A stretch of DNA of 64,000 nt from positions 1 to 64,000 of the forward strand of contig JAVBVZ010000004.1 in the NCBI GenBank assembly GCA_036679405.1. Reading direction: 5' to 3'. Positions within the stretch are counted from its first letter, which is position 1. Each line of letters opens with the position of its first letter. Source of the stretch: JAEYKI01 sp036679405. Lineage in GTDB: Bacteria > Bacillota > Clostridia > Christensenellales > Christensenellaceae. The position numbers and the translations under genes are program-made. The notes beneath the pieces are model-generated. The model searched no databases and was not told the origin of the DNA. It saw nothing but the letters and a program-made list of their open reading frames with translations. Of the stretch, positions 51,241 to 61,099 are shown one piece after another.

Positions 51241-53868
51241 ATGTCCAAAAAATATGTGTATTTATTCAGTGAGGGTGACGCCTCTATGCGGAATCTGCTG
51301 GGAGGCAAAGGCGCCAATCTTGCGGAAATGACCAATTTGGGTCTGACGGTTCCCCAGGGCTTTATCGTTACGACTGAAGCTTGCACCAAGTATTATGATG
51401 ACGGCAAAAAACTTTCTGAAGAAGTCGTCGGCCAGATTCTGGAAGCTATGAAAACAACGGAAAAAATTGTTGGAAAAACCTTTGGTGATCCTGAAAACCC
51501 CTTTTTAGTATCCGTTCGCAGCGGCGCACGTACGTCGATGCCGGGAATGATGGATACTATTTTAAATTTGGGGATCAATGATATCGCCGTGGAAGGTGTT
51601 GCAAAGAAATCCGGAAATCCCCGGTTTGCATATGACAGCTATCGACGTTTTATTCAGATGTTCTCGGATGTTGTAATGGGAATTGAGAAGAACCTGTTTG
51701 AAAAAGCACTGGAAGCTGCAAAAGAAGCCAAAGGCGTTCAGCTCGATACCGAACTGGATGCGGAAGATTTGAAAGCACTGGTTGCGACTTATAAGGAAAT
51801 ATATAAGAAAGAAAAAGGTGAAGATTTCCCGCAGGATGCAAAGACACAGCTTTTAGAAGCTGTGACGGCCGTGTTCCGTTCCTGGGATAACCCCCGCGCG
51901 ATCGTATACCGCAGAATGAACGACATCCCTGGTGATTGGGGAACCGCCGTTAATGTTCAGACCATGGTGTTCGGCAACATGGGCGACGATTGCGGTACAG
52001 GCGTTGCCTTTACGCGCGATCCTTCAACCGGAGAAAAACGGCTTTATGGTGAATACCTGATGAATGCACAGGGCGAAGATGTTGTTGCCGGCATTCGGAC
52101 GCCGCAGCCGATTACACATCTTGAGCAAACAATGCCTGAAGCGTATGCGCAGTTTGTTAAAAACGCAAAGCTTTTGGAAGACCATTATAAAGACATGCAG
52201 GATATGGAATTCACCATTGAAGGCGGAAAACTGTATATGCTGCAGACCAGAAACGGAAAAAGAACAGCGCCCGCAGCTCTCAAAATTGCTGTAGATTTGG
52301 TGGAAGAAGGAAAGCTGACCAAGGAAGAAGCTATTTTAAAGGTTGAGCCCAAGCAGCTCGATACGCTTTTACACCCCACCTTCCTGCCGGCGGCTTTGAA
52401 AGCGGCTAATCCTATTGCGAAAGGCCTGCCCGCATCTCCGGGCGCAGCAGCTGGTAAAATTTACTTTACTGCTGATGAAGCCACAGCGGCTGCAGCCGGT
52501 GGAATGAAAGTTATTCTGGTTCGCCTTGAGACTTCTCCAGAGGATATTGAAGGCATGTATGCTTCTCAGGGCATTCTGACCGTGCGCGGCGGAATGACTT
52601 CCCATGCGGCTGTTGTGGCGCGCGGTATGGGAACCTGCTGTGTAGCCGGATGCGGCGAACTGAAAGTAAGCGCGGAAGCAAAGACGATGATCACGGCTGA
52701 CGGAAAGGTCTTTAAGGAAGGCGACGAGATTTCTTTGGATGGCAGCACAGGAAATGTATATGCCGGTGCCATTGAGACACAGGAAGCCAAACTGACCGGC
52801 GATTTTGCCAAAGTTATGGAATGGGCGGATTCCATCCGCAAACTGAAAGTGCGCACCAATGCGGATACGCCGCATGATGCCGCACAGGCTGTCGGATTTG
52901 GCGCGGAAGGCATTGGGCTTTGCCGGACCGAGCATATGTTCTTTGCGGAAGACCGTATTGCAGCTATGCGCGAGATGATTGTCTCCAAGACCAAAGAGCA
53001 GAGAGAAAAAGCGTTGGCGAAGCTTTTGCCCATGCAGAAAGAGGACTTTAAAGGTATTTATAAAGCAATGAAGGGATTCCCGGTAACCATCCGGTTCTTG
53101 GATCCCCCGTTGCATGAGTTCCTTCCGACGGAAGAAGACGATATAATTGCATTGGCAAAAGAAATGTCCATGTCGGTGGACGAGTTGAAAGCCATTGTTT
53201 CTTCCCTGCATGAATTTAACCCAATGTTGGGTCACAGGGGTTGCCGTTTGGCCGTTACTTATCCTGAAATTGCCGTAATGCAGACCCGCGCGGTGATTGA
53301 AGCGGCCTGTGAAGTCCGTAAAGAAGAAGGCCTGGATATTATTCCCGAGATCATGATTCCGCTGGTAGGCGAAGTGAAAGAACTGGCCTTTGTGAAAAAA
53401 TTCGTTGTGGAAACGGCTGATGCCGTACTAAAAGAAAGAGGAGAGACCTTCAAATATATGGTAGGTACCATGATTGAAGTTCCGCGGGCTGCGCTGACGG
53501 CGGATGAGATTGCCACCGAAGCAGAGTTCTTCTCTTTCGGCACAAACGATTTAACCCAGATGACCTTTGGGTTCTCGCGTGATGATGCCGGAAAGTTCCT
53601 GGAAGACTACTACACCAATAAGATTTACGAATCAGATCCGTTTGCCAAACTGGATCAGGTTGGCGTAGGCAAACTGGTGAAAATGGCTGCCGAACTGGGC
53701 CGTAAGACCCGCCCGAATATTAAACTGGGTATCTGCGGAGAGCATGGCGGTGAACCTTCCTCTGTTGAGTTCTGCAATCAGGTTGGACTGAACTATGTTT
53801 CCTGCTCGCCCTTCAGGGTGCCGATTGCCAGACTGGCCGCGGCGCAGGCTGTTGTAAAACAGAAATAA
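51241..53868 (+). CDS. ppdK: Pyruvate, phosphate dikinase
   Basis: 875 residues, full length. It interconverts pyruvate, ATP and phosphate with PEP, AMP and pyrophosphate, and in anaerobes serves as a PPi-linked glycolytic or gluconeogenic step. Order: nucleotide-binding domain starting KYVYLFSEGDASMRNLLGGK, the swivelling phosphohistidine domain with GGMTSHAAVVARGMG (His455, regulatory Thr453), and the PEP/pyruvate barrel with GHRGCRLAVTYPEI, SFGTNDLTQMTFGFSRDD and CGEHGG. The usual neighbouring regulatory kinase/phosphatase and glyQS genes are absent here. Confidence 0.98.
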   Translation: MSKKYVYLFSEGDASMRNLLGGKGANLAEMTNLGLTVPQGFIVTTEACTKYYDDGKKLSEEVVGQILEAMKTTEKIVGKTFGDPENPFLVSVRSGARTSMPGMMDTILNLGINDIAVEGVAKKSGNPRFAYDSYRRFIQMFSDVVMGIEKNLFEKALEAAKEAKGVQLDTELDAEDLKALVATYKEIYKKEKGEDFPQDAKTQLLEAVTAVFRSWDNPRAIVYRRMNDIPGDWGTAVNVQTMVFGNMGDDCGTGVAFTRDPSTGEKRLYGEYLMNAQGEDVVAGIRTPQPITHLEQTMPEAYAQFVKNAKLLEDHYKDMQDMEFTIEGGKLYMLQTRNGKRTAPAALKIAVDLVEEGKLTKEEAILKVEPKQLDTLLHPTFLPAALKAANPIAKGLPASPGAAAGKIYFTADEATAAAAGGMKVILVRLETSPEDIEGMYASQGILTVRGGMTSHAAVVARGMGTCCVAGCGELKVSAEAKTMITADGKVFKEGDEISLDGSTGNVYAGAIETQEAKLTGDFAKVMEWADSIRKLKVRTNADTPHDAAQAVGFGAEGIGLCRTEHMFFAEDRIAAMREMIVSKTKEQREKALAKLLPMQKEDFKGIYKAMKGFPVTIRFLDPPLHEFLPTEEDDIIALAKEMSMSVDELKAIVSSLHEFNPMLGHRGCRLAVTYPEIAVMQTRAVIEAACEVRKEEGLDIIPEIMIPLVGEVKELAFVKKFVVETADAVLKERGETFKYMVGTMIEVPRAALTADEIATEAEFFSFGTNDLTQMTFGFSRDDAGKFLEDYYTNKIYESDPFAKLDQVGVGKLVKMAAELGRKTRPNIKLGICGEHGGEPSSVEFCNQVGLNYVSCSPFRVPIARLAAAQAVVKQK

Positions 53869-53881
53869 GAGCTGCAAATAT

Positions 53882-53916
53882 AAAAAAGGGCGGCAGGAAT
53901 TGCCGCCCTTCTTTTT
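53882..53916 (+). terminator. Terminator of ppdK
   Basis: AAGGGCGGCA-GGAAT-TGCCGCCCTT followed by CTTTTT. Confidence 0.92.
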
Positions 53917-54049
53917 GCCTGTTTGCGCCCCGGAAGGCAGAGGAATGTTTAAAAGACGCAGAAACACTTTAAATTAAATATTGAGCATAAACTGCGTTTT
54001 TGAAAAGAACAAAGGATTTTGCAAAGCGAATGTATAATATATAGTCATT

Positions 54050-55039
54050 ATGGTACGTTTAGAACTTGAAAGGATCGAAAACCAAACATTGTCCGAATAT
54101 GCGCAAAAAAGCGCAAATTCCAGGGGGAGAGCCCGGCCGGTGGAAAAATGCCCGGTCCGTACGGAGTATATGCGGGACAGGGACCGGATATTGCATTGTA
54201 AATCTTTCAGGCGCTTAAAGCATAAGACCCAGGTTTTTCTTGCGCCCGAAGGAGACCACTACCGGACACGGCTGACGCATACCCTGGAGGTGTCCCAGAT
54301 CGCTCGTACCCTTGCGCGTGCATTGCGGTTAAACGAAGATCTGACTGAGGCGATTTCGTTGGGGCACGATCTTGGGCATACGCCCTTTGGACATGCCGGA
54401 GAGCGGGCGATTCGGGAATGCGCCGGTGACTTTGATCATAATCGGCAGAGCCTGCGGGTAGTGGATGTTTTGGAAAACGGAGTTGGACTTAACCTGACAT
54501 GGGAAGTAAGAGACGGTATTGTCAATCACAAGAAAGGAATGTTTCCAGGCACCCTTGAGGGACGGATTGTAAATATTTCAGACCGGGTTGCTTACATTAA
54601 TCATGATATTGACGATGCAATCCGTGCAGGTGTACTGTCCCTTTCCGACATTCCGAAAAAGCTGATTGACGCACTCGGAAAAACGCATGGAAACCGTATC
54701 AATGCCATGGTGCTTGATATTGTTGATAACAGCCGTGATAAAGCGGATATATACATGTCTTCCGAAATGCAGGGATATACCGATGAATTGAGAGACTTTT
54801 TGTTTTCTAACCTGTATTTTTCCCCAAAAGCAAAAGAAGATGAAAAAAAGGTAACCATGCTGATCCATATGCTATGGGAGCATTATACAACGTACCCGGT
54901 GGATCTGCCGGATGAATACAGAAGCCTGATGGACCGTTGGGGCATGGAGCAAGTGGTAGTCGACTATATTGCGGGTATGTCCGATGGATATGCACTGAAA
55001 AAATTTGATGAGCTGTATGTACCCAGAAGGTGGCAGTAA
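54050..55039 (+). CDS. dgt: dGTPase-like HD-domain triphosphohydrolase
   Basis: 329 residues. The HD metal site is seen in TRLTHTLEVSQIARTLARAL and LGHDLGHTPFGHAGE. RDRILHCKSFRRLKHKTQV is the usual dGTPase-family opening. It hydrolyses a dNTP to deoxynucleoside and triphosphate; the preferred nucleotide is uncertain. It precedes dnaG-rpoD, a widespread clostridial order. A TATAAT at 54033-54038 may be the -10 box. Confidence 0.92.
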   Translation: MVRLELERIENQTLSEYAQKSANSRGRARPVEKCPVRTEYMRDRDRILHCKSFRRLKHKTQVFLAPEGDHYRTRLTHTLEVSQIARTLARALRLNEDLTEAISLGHDLGHTPFGHAGERAIRECAGDFDHNRQSLRVVDVLENGVGLNLTWEVRDGIVNHKKGMFPGTLEGRIVNISDRVAYINHDIDDAIRAGVLSLSDIPKKLIDALGKTHGNRINAMVLDIVDNSRDKADIYMSSEMQGYTDELRDFLFSNLYFSPKAKEDEKKVTMLIHMLWEHYTTYPVDLPDEYRSLMDRWGMEQVVVDYIAGMSDGYALKKFDELYVPRRWQ

Positions 55040-55059
55040 ATCAAGAAGGAAAGCGGCAA

Positions 55060-56832
55060 ATGATTTCTGAAGAATGGCGGAGCGAATTGCTCTCAAAGGT
55101 AAATATTGCAGACATAGTGGGAGAGCACGTAACGCTGGTTAACAAAGGGGGACGGCTGTGGGCGTGTTGTCCGTTTCATAATGAAAAAACTCCTTCTTTT
55201 ACCGTGAATACAGACCGGCAGTTTTATCATTGTTTTGGATGCGGAAAAGGAGGAAACGTAATCAATTTTGTGATGGAAATCGAAAAGTTGAATTATGTGG
55301 AAGCCTGCCAGTACCTTGCGGATAAAGTGAAAATGCCTATGCCGCAAAAGGAAAACCATACCCACTATGCGGAGTTTCGGGAGCAAAGAGAAAAAATACA
55401 AAAAATGAACAGGATCGCGGCCCGGGTTTTTTATGAAAATCTGAAAAGCGAAGAGGGAAAAGAAGCGCGTCAGTATTTGCGGGGACGAGGGATCAACGAT
55501 GCGGTCATTAAAACATTTGGTCTCGGTTTTGCACCCGATGGATGGGATTATTTGCTTCGCCTGCTAAAAGAGCAGGGATACACCCAAAAAGATGCGATTG
55601 AAGCGGGGCTTGCAAAAACCGGAGGCGGAAAAGTCTACGATGCGTTCAGAAACCGCGTAATGATGCCTATTATAAATAATTTTTCCGAGGTGATCGGGTT
55701 TGGCGGCAGGGTAATGGATAAGAGCGAACCCAAATACCTGAACTCTCCGGAGACCGCTGCTTTTAACAAACGCAAAAATTTATATAATTTAAATCTGGTG
55801 CGCAAGATTAAAAATCTGCAGTATGTGGTACTGGTGGAAGGGTATATGGATGCGATTGCGCTCTATATGTATGGCATTAAAAATGTGGTGGCAACACTTG
55901 GAACCGCACTGACAGCCGAGCAGGCAAGGCTCATTAAACGTTATGTTTCAGGGGTGGTTGTTTCTTACGACGGGGACGAAGCGGGCCAAAAAGCGACGGC
56001 ACGTGCGCTCGACATTCTTGCAGGTGCGGGACTTGACGTGCGTGTGATTTCCATGCCGGGAGGGCTGGATCCGGATGAATATTTAAAAAAATATAAAAAA
56101 GACGGGTTTATTCAACTTGTTTCGGCGGCGTTGCCTGCGTTGGACTATAAAATGGCTCGCCTGAAAGATAACCTTGGCAAAAAAGCAGGCTACGGAATGG
56201 AGCAGTATGCGAAAGAATGTGCAGCGTTACTGAAAAAAGTGGAGAGCCCAATCATACGCGAAAAATATGTACGTAAGCTTGCGGAGGAATCCGGGTTCAG
56301 CGAGGCCGCAATTTATGAAGAGATCGGAGTAAAGAAGGTTCCGGATACGAGCGGGTGGGAAAAACTGCCGGAAAATGTTTCAAAAGAAAACAGACCCAGA
56401 TCCGAGCAATATGTGTTGGCAAGGCTTCTTTCGAATCCTGCTTGCGCACAGGAATTATCCGGCCGTATTGCGGAAGAAGATTTTGAAGATCCGGTTCATA
56501 AAAAAATTTTTTCTGCCGTATTGAAAAAAATAAATAAAGGATTTACACCAACGGATGCCGAAATAATATCCGAGTTATCGGATGGCGCAGAGACGAGCAG
56601 AGCTACGGAACTGCTGTCGCGGGAAGATGACCTGACTGGCGCAGGAAAGAGTGCGGATGATTATATGACGGATTGTGTCCGGGATATGCAGGTTCGTAAA
56701 CTTGTACGTATGCGTGCACATTTGCTGCAGAAATATGGTGAAGAAAAGGATGACGAAAGAAAAAATGAATTACTGAACGATATTAATAAATTGTCCAAAG
56801 AAATACATGAAAAAAAAGAAAGATTAAATTAG
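55060..56832 (+). CDS. dnaG: DNA primase
   Basis: 590 residues. Zinc-binding domain with CPFHNEKTPSFTV and FYHCFGCGKGGN (Cys37, His40, Cys58, Cys61), TOPRIM core with LVEGYMDAIALYMYGI and VVSYDGDEAGQKA, and a C-terminal helicase-binding domain. It makes RNA primers for replication. ATG 55060 with AAGGA at 55046-55050 gives the family start MISEEWRSELL; an in-frame GTG at 55030 overlaps dgt and adds ten unconserved residues. Confidence 0.97.
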   Translation: MISEEWRSELLSKVNIADIVGEHVTLVNKGGRLWACCPFHNEKTPSFTVNTDRQFYHCFGCGKGGNVINFVMEIEKLNYVEACQYLADKVKMPMPQKENHTHYAEFREQREKIQKMNRIAARVFYENLKSEEGKEARQYLRGRGINDAVIKTFGLGFAPDGWDYLLRLLKEQGYTQKDAIEAGLAKTGGGKVYDAFRNRVMMPIINNFSEVIGFGGRVMDKSEPKYLNSPETAAFNKRKNLYNLNLVRKIKNLQYVVLVEGYMDAIALYMYGIKNVVATLGTALTAEQARLIKRYVSGVVVSYDGDEAGQKATARALDILAGAGLDVRVISMPGGLDPDEYLKKYKKDGFIQLVSAALPALDYKMARLKDNLGKKAGYGMEQYAKECAALLKKVESPIIREKYVRKLAEESGFSEAAIYEEIGVKKVPDTSGWEKLPENVSKENRPRSEQYVLARLLSNPACAQELSGRIAEEDFEDPVHKKIFSAVLKKINKGFTPTDAEIISELSDGAETSRATELLSREDDLTGAGKSADDYMTDCVRDMQVRKLVRMRAHLLQKYGEEKDDERKNELLNDINKLSKEIHEKKERLN

Positions 56833-56845
56833 TAGGTGGTATAGA

Positions 56846-57994
56846 TTGCAGGAAAAAGAAAATAAAAAAACAAAGAAAACTGAATTTGACATCGGCAAAA
56901 AGAATGCCGCTAATTCTTATATTAAAAACAGTGAAGAACGGGTCAGCAAGATCATTGATATAGGAAAAGCAAAAGGCGTTATCACATACAAGGAAATCAT
57001 GGATGCCCTGGACGATGTAATTCTTCGGCCGGATCAGATTGAACGTCTGTATGAAAGTTTGGAAGAATCGAATGTGGATGTGATTGATGAAGATATTGAG
57101 AGGGAACTTCCAAAGGAAGTGGAGGAAGGCGAAAAAGAATTTGAAATAGCCATGCCTGAGAATATCAATATTGACGATCCTGTCCGCATGTATTTAAAAG
57201 AAATTGGGAAAGTGCCGCTGCTCTCCGCCGAAGAAGAAGTGGAGCTTGCCACACGGATGGGCATGGGAGACCAGGAGGCCAAGAAAAAACTGGCTGAAGC
57301 CAATCTGAGACTTGTTGTAAGCATTGCAAAACGTTATGTGGGACGAGGGATGCTTTTTCTTGATCTGATTCAGGAAGGAAACCTGGGTCTGATTAAGGCT
57401 GTGGAAAAATTTGACTATCAGAAGGGATACAAGTTTTCAACATATGCGACATGGTGGATACGCCAGGCTATTACCCGTGCCATTGCAGACCAGGCGCGCA
57501 CTATTCGTATACCGGTCCATATGGTTGAGACGATCAATAAACTGATTCGTGTTTCGCGCCAACTTCTTCAGCAGTACGGCCGGGATCCGTTGCCCGAAGA
57601 GTTAGCAAAAGAAATGGGCATTACAGAGGAAAAGGTTCGGGAAATACTCAAAATTGCGCAGGAACCTGTATCGCTGGAGACACCGATCGGCGAAGAAGAA
57701 GACAGTCATTTGGGAGACTTTATTCCGGACGATGATGCTCCGGCGCCCGCCGAAGCTGCGGCTTTTACATTGCTCAAAGAACAGTTGATGGATGTGCTCG
57801 ATACGCTTACGCCCAGAGAAGAGAAAGTCTTAAAATTGCGTTTTGGTCTGGATGACGGACGTGCACGTACTTTGGAAGAGGTGGGAAAAGAATTTCAGGT
57901 TACCCGGGAGCGTATACGTCAGATTGAAGCGAAGGCGCTGCGGAAACTGCGCCATCCCAGCCGCAGCAAGAAATTGAGAGATTTTCTGGAATAA
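56846..57994 (+). CDS. rpoD: RNA polymerase primary sigma factor
   Basis: 382 residues, typical of Firmicute SigA. Region 1.2 (DDPVRMYLKEIGKVPLLSAE), region 2 (LRLVVSIAKRYVGRGMLFLD and FSTYATWWIRQAITRAIADQ, -10 recognition), region 3, and region 4 (LEEVGKEFQVTRERIRQIEA, -35 recognition). It begins with TTG after AGGTGG at 56834-56839. It follows dnaG in the conserved macromolecular-synthesis order. Confidence 0.98.
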   Translation: MQEKENKKTKKTEFDIGKKNAANSYIKNSEERVSKIIDIGKAKGVITYKEIMDALDDVILRPDQIERLYESLEESNVDVIDEDIERELPKEVEEGEKEFEIAMPENINIDDPVRMYLKEIGKVPLLSAEEEVELATRMGMGDQEAKKKLAEANLRLVVSIAKRYVGRGMLFLDLIQEGNLGLIKAVEKFDYQKGYKFSTYATWWIRQAITRAIADQARTIRIPVHMVETINKLIRVSRQLLQQYGRDPLPEELAKEMGITEEKVREILKIAQEPVSLETPIGEEEDSHLGDFIPDDDAPAPAEAAAFTLLKEQLMDVLDTLTPREEKVLKLRFGLDDGRARTLEEVGKEFQVTRERIRQIEAKALRKLRHPSRSKKLRDFLE

Positions 57995-58020
57995 AAGTCT
58001 TTTAGTCAAAAAGGAATCAT

Positions 58021-58046
58021 GGGCAGCAAGATAGCTGCCCTGTTTT
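58021..58046 (+). terminator. Terminator after rpoD
   Basis: GGGCAGC-AAGATA-GCTGCCC followed by TGTTTTG. The T run is modest, so some read-through into trmK is likely. Confidence 0.65.
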
Positions 58047-58077
58047 GTCTGCATTAGAATGGGCAGCGTTACGTCAT

Positions 58078-58767
58078 ATGGAAAGATTGAACGAAATTTA
58101 CAACTGCATAGATAAAAACGGTGTTGTTGCAGATGTCGGGTGTGATCACGGCAAATTAGAGATCATGCTGATACGCTTGGGAAAAGCGGATAGGCTGATT
58201 GCGAGCGACATCAGTCCGAAGTCTTTGGAAAAGGCGGTAAGAGCCTGCAGCGGAGCCGAATTTGAAGGAAGAATTTCTTTCAGACACGGGGATGGGCTTT
58301 CCGTATTGAAACCGAATGAAGCAGGTGTCATTGTGATTGCCGGAATGGGCGGGCTTCAGATAGCGGATATCTTAAAAAAAGGCGCAAAGATTGCACATTC
58401 GGCGGTTTTGGTGCTCTGTCCGCATTCACATGAAGCAAAACTGCGCAGATACTTGCTGGAAAACGGCTATGGAATTACAAAAGAAAGCCTGGCGCTGGAA
58501 GAAGGTCGCTATTATCAGATTATTTGTGCGAAGTATGATGGTAGCCGATCAAGGGAGCTAGATGAGTTTTATTATGAAATCGGGCGGCGCCTTTTGGAAA
58601 GCAAAACTCCTTTGCTGAAGGGCTTTTTGGAATACAGGCTTATGCAGGCAAAAGAGATAGCGGAAAAGGCGGCGCGCTCAGATAAGCCGCGTGCCGGAAA
58701 AAAAGTGGAGAAACTGTCGGCCTTCACGAACAGATTGGAGGAATATCTAAATGAAAATCAGTATTGA
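58078..58767 (+). CDS. trmK: tRNA (adenine-22-N1)-methyltransferase TrmK
   Basis: 229 residues. The SAM-binding loop is VADVGCDHGKLEIML near residue 20, followed by DISPKSLEKA and the NPPY-like region VIAGMGGLQI. It methylates A22 of tRNA. The start is uncertain: ATG 58078 gives MERLNEIY, matching the family's K-R-L-x-A-I opening in register, but it has no clear ribosome site; an in-frame TTG at 58045 overlaps the terminator. It overlaps the next gene by 17 bases. Confidence 0.9.
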   Translation: MERLNEIYNCIDKNGVVADVGCDHGKLEIMLIRLGKADRLIASDISPKSLEKAVRACSGAEFEGRISFRHGDGLSVLKPNEAGVIVIAGMGGLQIADILKKGAKIAHSAVLVLCPHSHEAKLRRYLLENGYGITKESLALEEGRYYQIICAKYDGSRSRELDEFYYEIGRRLLESKTPLLKGFLEYRLMQAKEIAEKAARSDKPRAGKKVEKLSAFTNRLEEYLNENQY

Positions 58768-59863
58768 AAAAATTGAAAAAATGATAGAGACCCTGTCGCC
58801 TGTTCGGTTTGCATGTGATTGGGATAACAGCGGGTTTCATATTAATCTTGGGAGGGATATTTCAAAGATTTTAGTCTGTCTTGATGTTTCGGAAGAGATT
58901 ATTCAGGAAGCTGTGGAAAAAGAGTGCGAACTGATTGTATCCCATCACCCGCTTTTTTTTAAAGAGATACGCAGCATTGATTTTCAAACATATCCGGGCC
59001 GGATGGCGGCAGAGATGATCCAAAATGGAATATCCCTTTATTGCGCTCATACCAGTATGGACAGCGCTCCCGAAGGGATCAATACTTTTTTGGCGGAACT
59101 ACTTGGCCTTGGAAACGTACGCTTTTTTGAGCCGGCAACACAAAAAGGGTATAACCAGATAGGGGTATACGTTCCGGCAGAATATGCGGACAAAGTGGCG
59201 GAAGCTATGGGCGAAGCCGGAGCGGGTATGATTGGGAATTATAGGGACTGCGCTTTTTTTGCAAAAGGCGAAGGACGCTTTCGCCCAAACGATAAAGCAA
59301 ATTCTTTTATTGGCGAAGCGGAAAAATTGGAAAAAGTGACCGAAGTAAAAATCGAAGCGATCTGTGCGGAAGATTTGACCGAACGGGTTGTTCACAGCAT
59401 GAAAGAGGTGCATCCATATGAGGAGGTTGCCTATTATGTGACCGGGCTTAAAAACAACCGTGAAACAGAATCCGGTTTGGGGGTAACGGGAGATTTTGCC
59501 AGAACGATTACACTTGAACAGGCGGCCCGCCTTGTGAAAGAGAGCCTAAAAGTTGATACGATACGTGTGATGGGAGATCTTGAAAAGCCGGTGAAGAGAG
59601 TGGGGATATGCGGCGGCGGTGGTGGAGAAATGGTTCCGTATGCGGAGAAAATGGGAGTAGACCTTTTCATTACGGGGGAAGTCAAGCATAATATTTATGT
59701 AGCGGCAAAGAAGGTTTCAATTATTGAGGCCGGGCATTTTGATACCGAAAAATGTTTTGTAGGCTGTTTTGCCCAAGGTTTACAAAAACGCGCAGATGCG
59801 CTAAAATATACTTTGGATATAATTGAGTCGGAGCATGTGGCCCGTCCATTTATAAATTTTTGA
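58751..59863 (+). CDS. Nif3-like dinuclear metal centre protein (YqfO type)
   Basis: 370 residues. The N- and C-terminal Nif3 halves carry the metal ligands (SHHPLFF near the first third and the late GHFDTEKCFV). Between them lies the YqfO-type inserted PII-like domain (about 125-230, beginning KGYNQIGVYVPAEYADKV). The family forms hexameric rings with two metals per subunit; some members act as GTP cyclohydrolase-type enzymes, but the role is not firmly known. It is coupled to trmK by overlap. Confidence 0.92.
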   Translation: MKISIEKIEKMIETLSPVRFACDWDNSGFHINLGRDISKILVCLDVSEEIIQEAVEKECELIVSHHPLFFKEIRSIDFQTYPGRMAAEMIQNGISLYCAHTSMDSAPEGINTFLAELLGLGNVRFFEPATQKGYNQIGVYVPAEYADKVAEAMGEAGAGMIGNYRDCAFFAKGEGRFRPNDKANSFIGEAEKLEKVTEVKIEAICAEDLTERVVHSMKEVHPYEEVAYYVTGLKNNRETESGLGVTGDFARTITLEQAARLVKESLKVDTIRVMGDLEKPVKRVGICGGGGGEMVPYAEKMGVDLFITGEVKHNIYVAAKKVSIIEAGHFDTEKCFVGCFAQGLQKRADALKYTLDIIESEHVARPFINF

Positions 59864-59877
59864 GCGGAGGATGCAAT

Positions 59878-60597
59878 TTGAATAAATTAGAAGCGCTATG
59901 GGCTTACCAAAACGCTGAAATAGAGCTGGAAGAGTTTGAAAATGTGCTCAGGAATACGGAAACACGGAAAAAGCTGCTTAAACATCAGAAGTACCTGCAG
60001 GTAAAACAGCAATATATAAAGAATCTTGAAAAAGAAATTGCGGTCAGTCAGAATAAGATTGGCGAGATTTCTTCACAGGTGGAATCTTTGTCCGGGCAGA
60101 TGAAGCAAAAAGGTCAGGAATTGGTAGAGATGGCTGATTATGATCTTGATGATCTTTTTATTGAGGATGTTCGGGAGAGCATTAAGGAAAGCGATAATAT
60201 CAAAAGCGCATTGGAGCAGAATAAGAGAAAAATTGTTGAGATCAAGAAAAAACTTGAAAAAGCAAGCGAAGAAATTATGCAGACATTGCGTAATATGAGC
60301 GCTGTGAAAAAAGAGTTTGACCGGTTGAAAGAATTGCACAACGAGGAGATTGAGAAGGGTTCGGGCGAAGTTGTACGTTTAAAGTCTCAGCTTGACCAGG
60401 CGGCTAAAAAAGTGGATGCCGATCTGATGGAAAAGTATAAGAAAATAAAACAACGCAGACCCAACCCGGTTGCGCGGTTAAACGATGACCGTTGCGGCGG
60501 TTGTAATATGCAGCTCCCATCCAGCGTGATCGGGCGGCTGAAGGCGGGTGACAGTATTGTGGAATGTGACAGCTGCGGCCGTATCTTATATTTATAA
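59878..60597 (+). CDS. Coiled-coil zinc-ribbon protein (CT398/C4-type)
   Basis: 239 residues. A long antiparallel coiled coil (about 10-180, rich in K, E and Q) ends in a zinc ribbon: CGGCNMQLPSSVIGRLKAGD then CDSCGRILYL. The family is linked to flagellar or secretion functions in Chlamydia and Helicobacter, but its role in Firmicutes is unknown. TTG 59878 has GCGGAGG seven bases upstream and avoids overlap with the previous gene. It lies immediately before rnpB. Confidence 0.88.
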   Translation: MNKLEALWAYQNAEIELEEFENVLRNTETRKKLLKHQKYLQVKQQYIKNLEKEIAVSQNKIGEISSQVESLSGQMKQKGQELVEMADYDLDDLFIEDVRESIKESDNIKSALEQNKRKIVEIKKKLEKASEEIMQTLRNMSAVKKEFDRLKELHNEEIEKGSGEVVRLKSQLDQAAKKVDADLMEKYKKIKQRRPNPVARLNDDRCGGCNMQLPSSVIGRLKAGDSIVECDSCGRILYL

Positions 60598-60610
60598 AGG
60601 GTAAAAGTTG

Positions 60611-60949
60611 GTTTTGAGTAGGTTGGATGACTGCGCCTTTTAAGGTGAGGAAAGTCCGAGCTCCATAGGGCAGGGGTGCCGGGTAACACCCGGTGGAGGC
60701 GACTCCAAGGAAAGTGCAACAGAAAATAACCGCATGCGTTTGCATGTAAGGGTGAAAAGGCGAGGCAAGAGCTCACCGGGGTCCGGGTGACCGGATCCGC
60801 TGTGTAAACCCCATCCGGAGCAAGATTGGTATGGAGGCATTTAATGGCGGCCCGTCAAGCCTTCTGTAATCGCTTGAGCCTGCCGGTAACGTCAGGCCTA
60901 GATAGATGGTCATCAAAACAGAACTCGGCTTACAGACCTATCTCAAAAC
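60611..60949 (+). ncRNA. rnpB: RNase P RNA
   Basis: Catalytic RNA that trims tRNA 5' leaders. The universally conserved blocks are present: GAGGAAAGTCCGAGCTCC near the 5' end, ACAGAAAATAACCGC, GGGTGAAAAGGCG, AGAGCTCACCGG, and near the 3' end AGATAGATGGTCATC with ACAGAACTCGGCTTACAG. The ends are set by helix P1: GTTTTGAGTAGGT at the 5' end pairs with ACCTATCTCAAAAC at the 3' end. Exact termini may differ by several bases. Frames open on the opposite strand here are not genes. Confidence 0.96.
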
Positions 60950-60963
60950 TAATAAAACAAATA

Positions 60964-61001
60964 GATAACGCTTTGTTTGTTAAACAGGCGTTATTTTTTT
61001 A
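60964..61001 (+). terminator. Terminator of rnpB
   Basis: Outer stem ATAACGC/GCGTTAT with an inner TGTTT/AAACA stem, followed by T8. Confidence 0.85.
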
Positions 61002-61099
61002 TTAAGTTTTTGTTAACTCGGGTTTAACTGAAAGAAGAAAGTGTACAATAAAATTATAAAGAATTATTCAAAAAAAATCCAGAGAAAGGAAGATGCGTA

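Noticed and set aside
60387..60840. Minus-strand open frames over rnpB
   Set aside because: The region is occupied by RNase P RNA with all conserved blocks; the frames are fortuitous.
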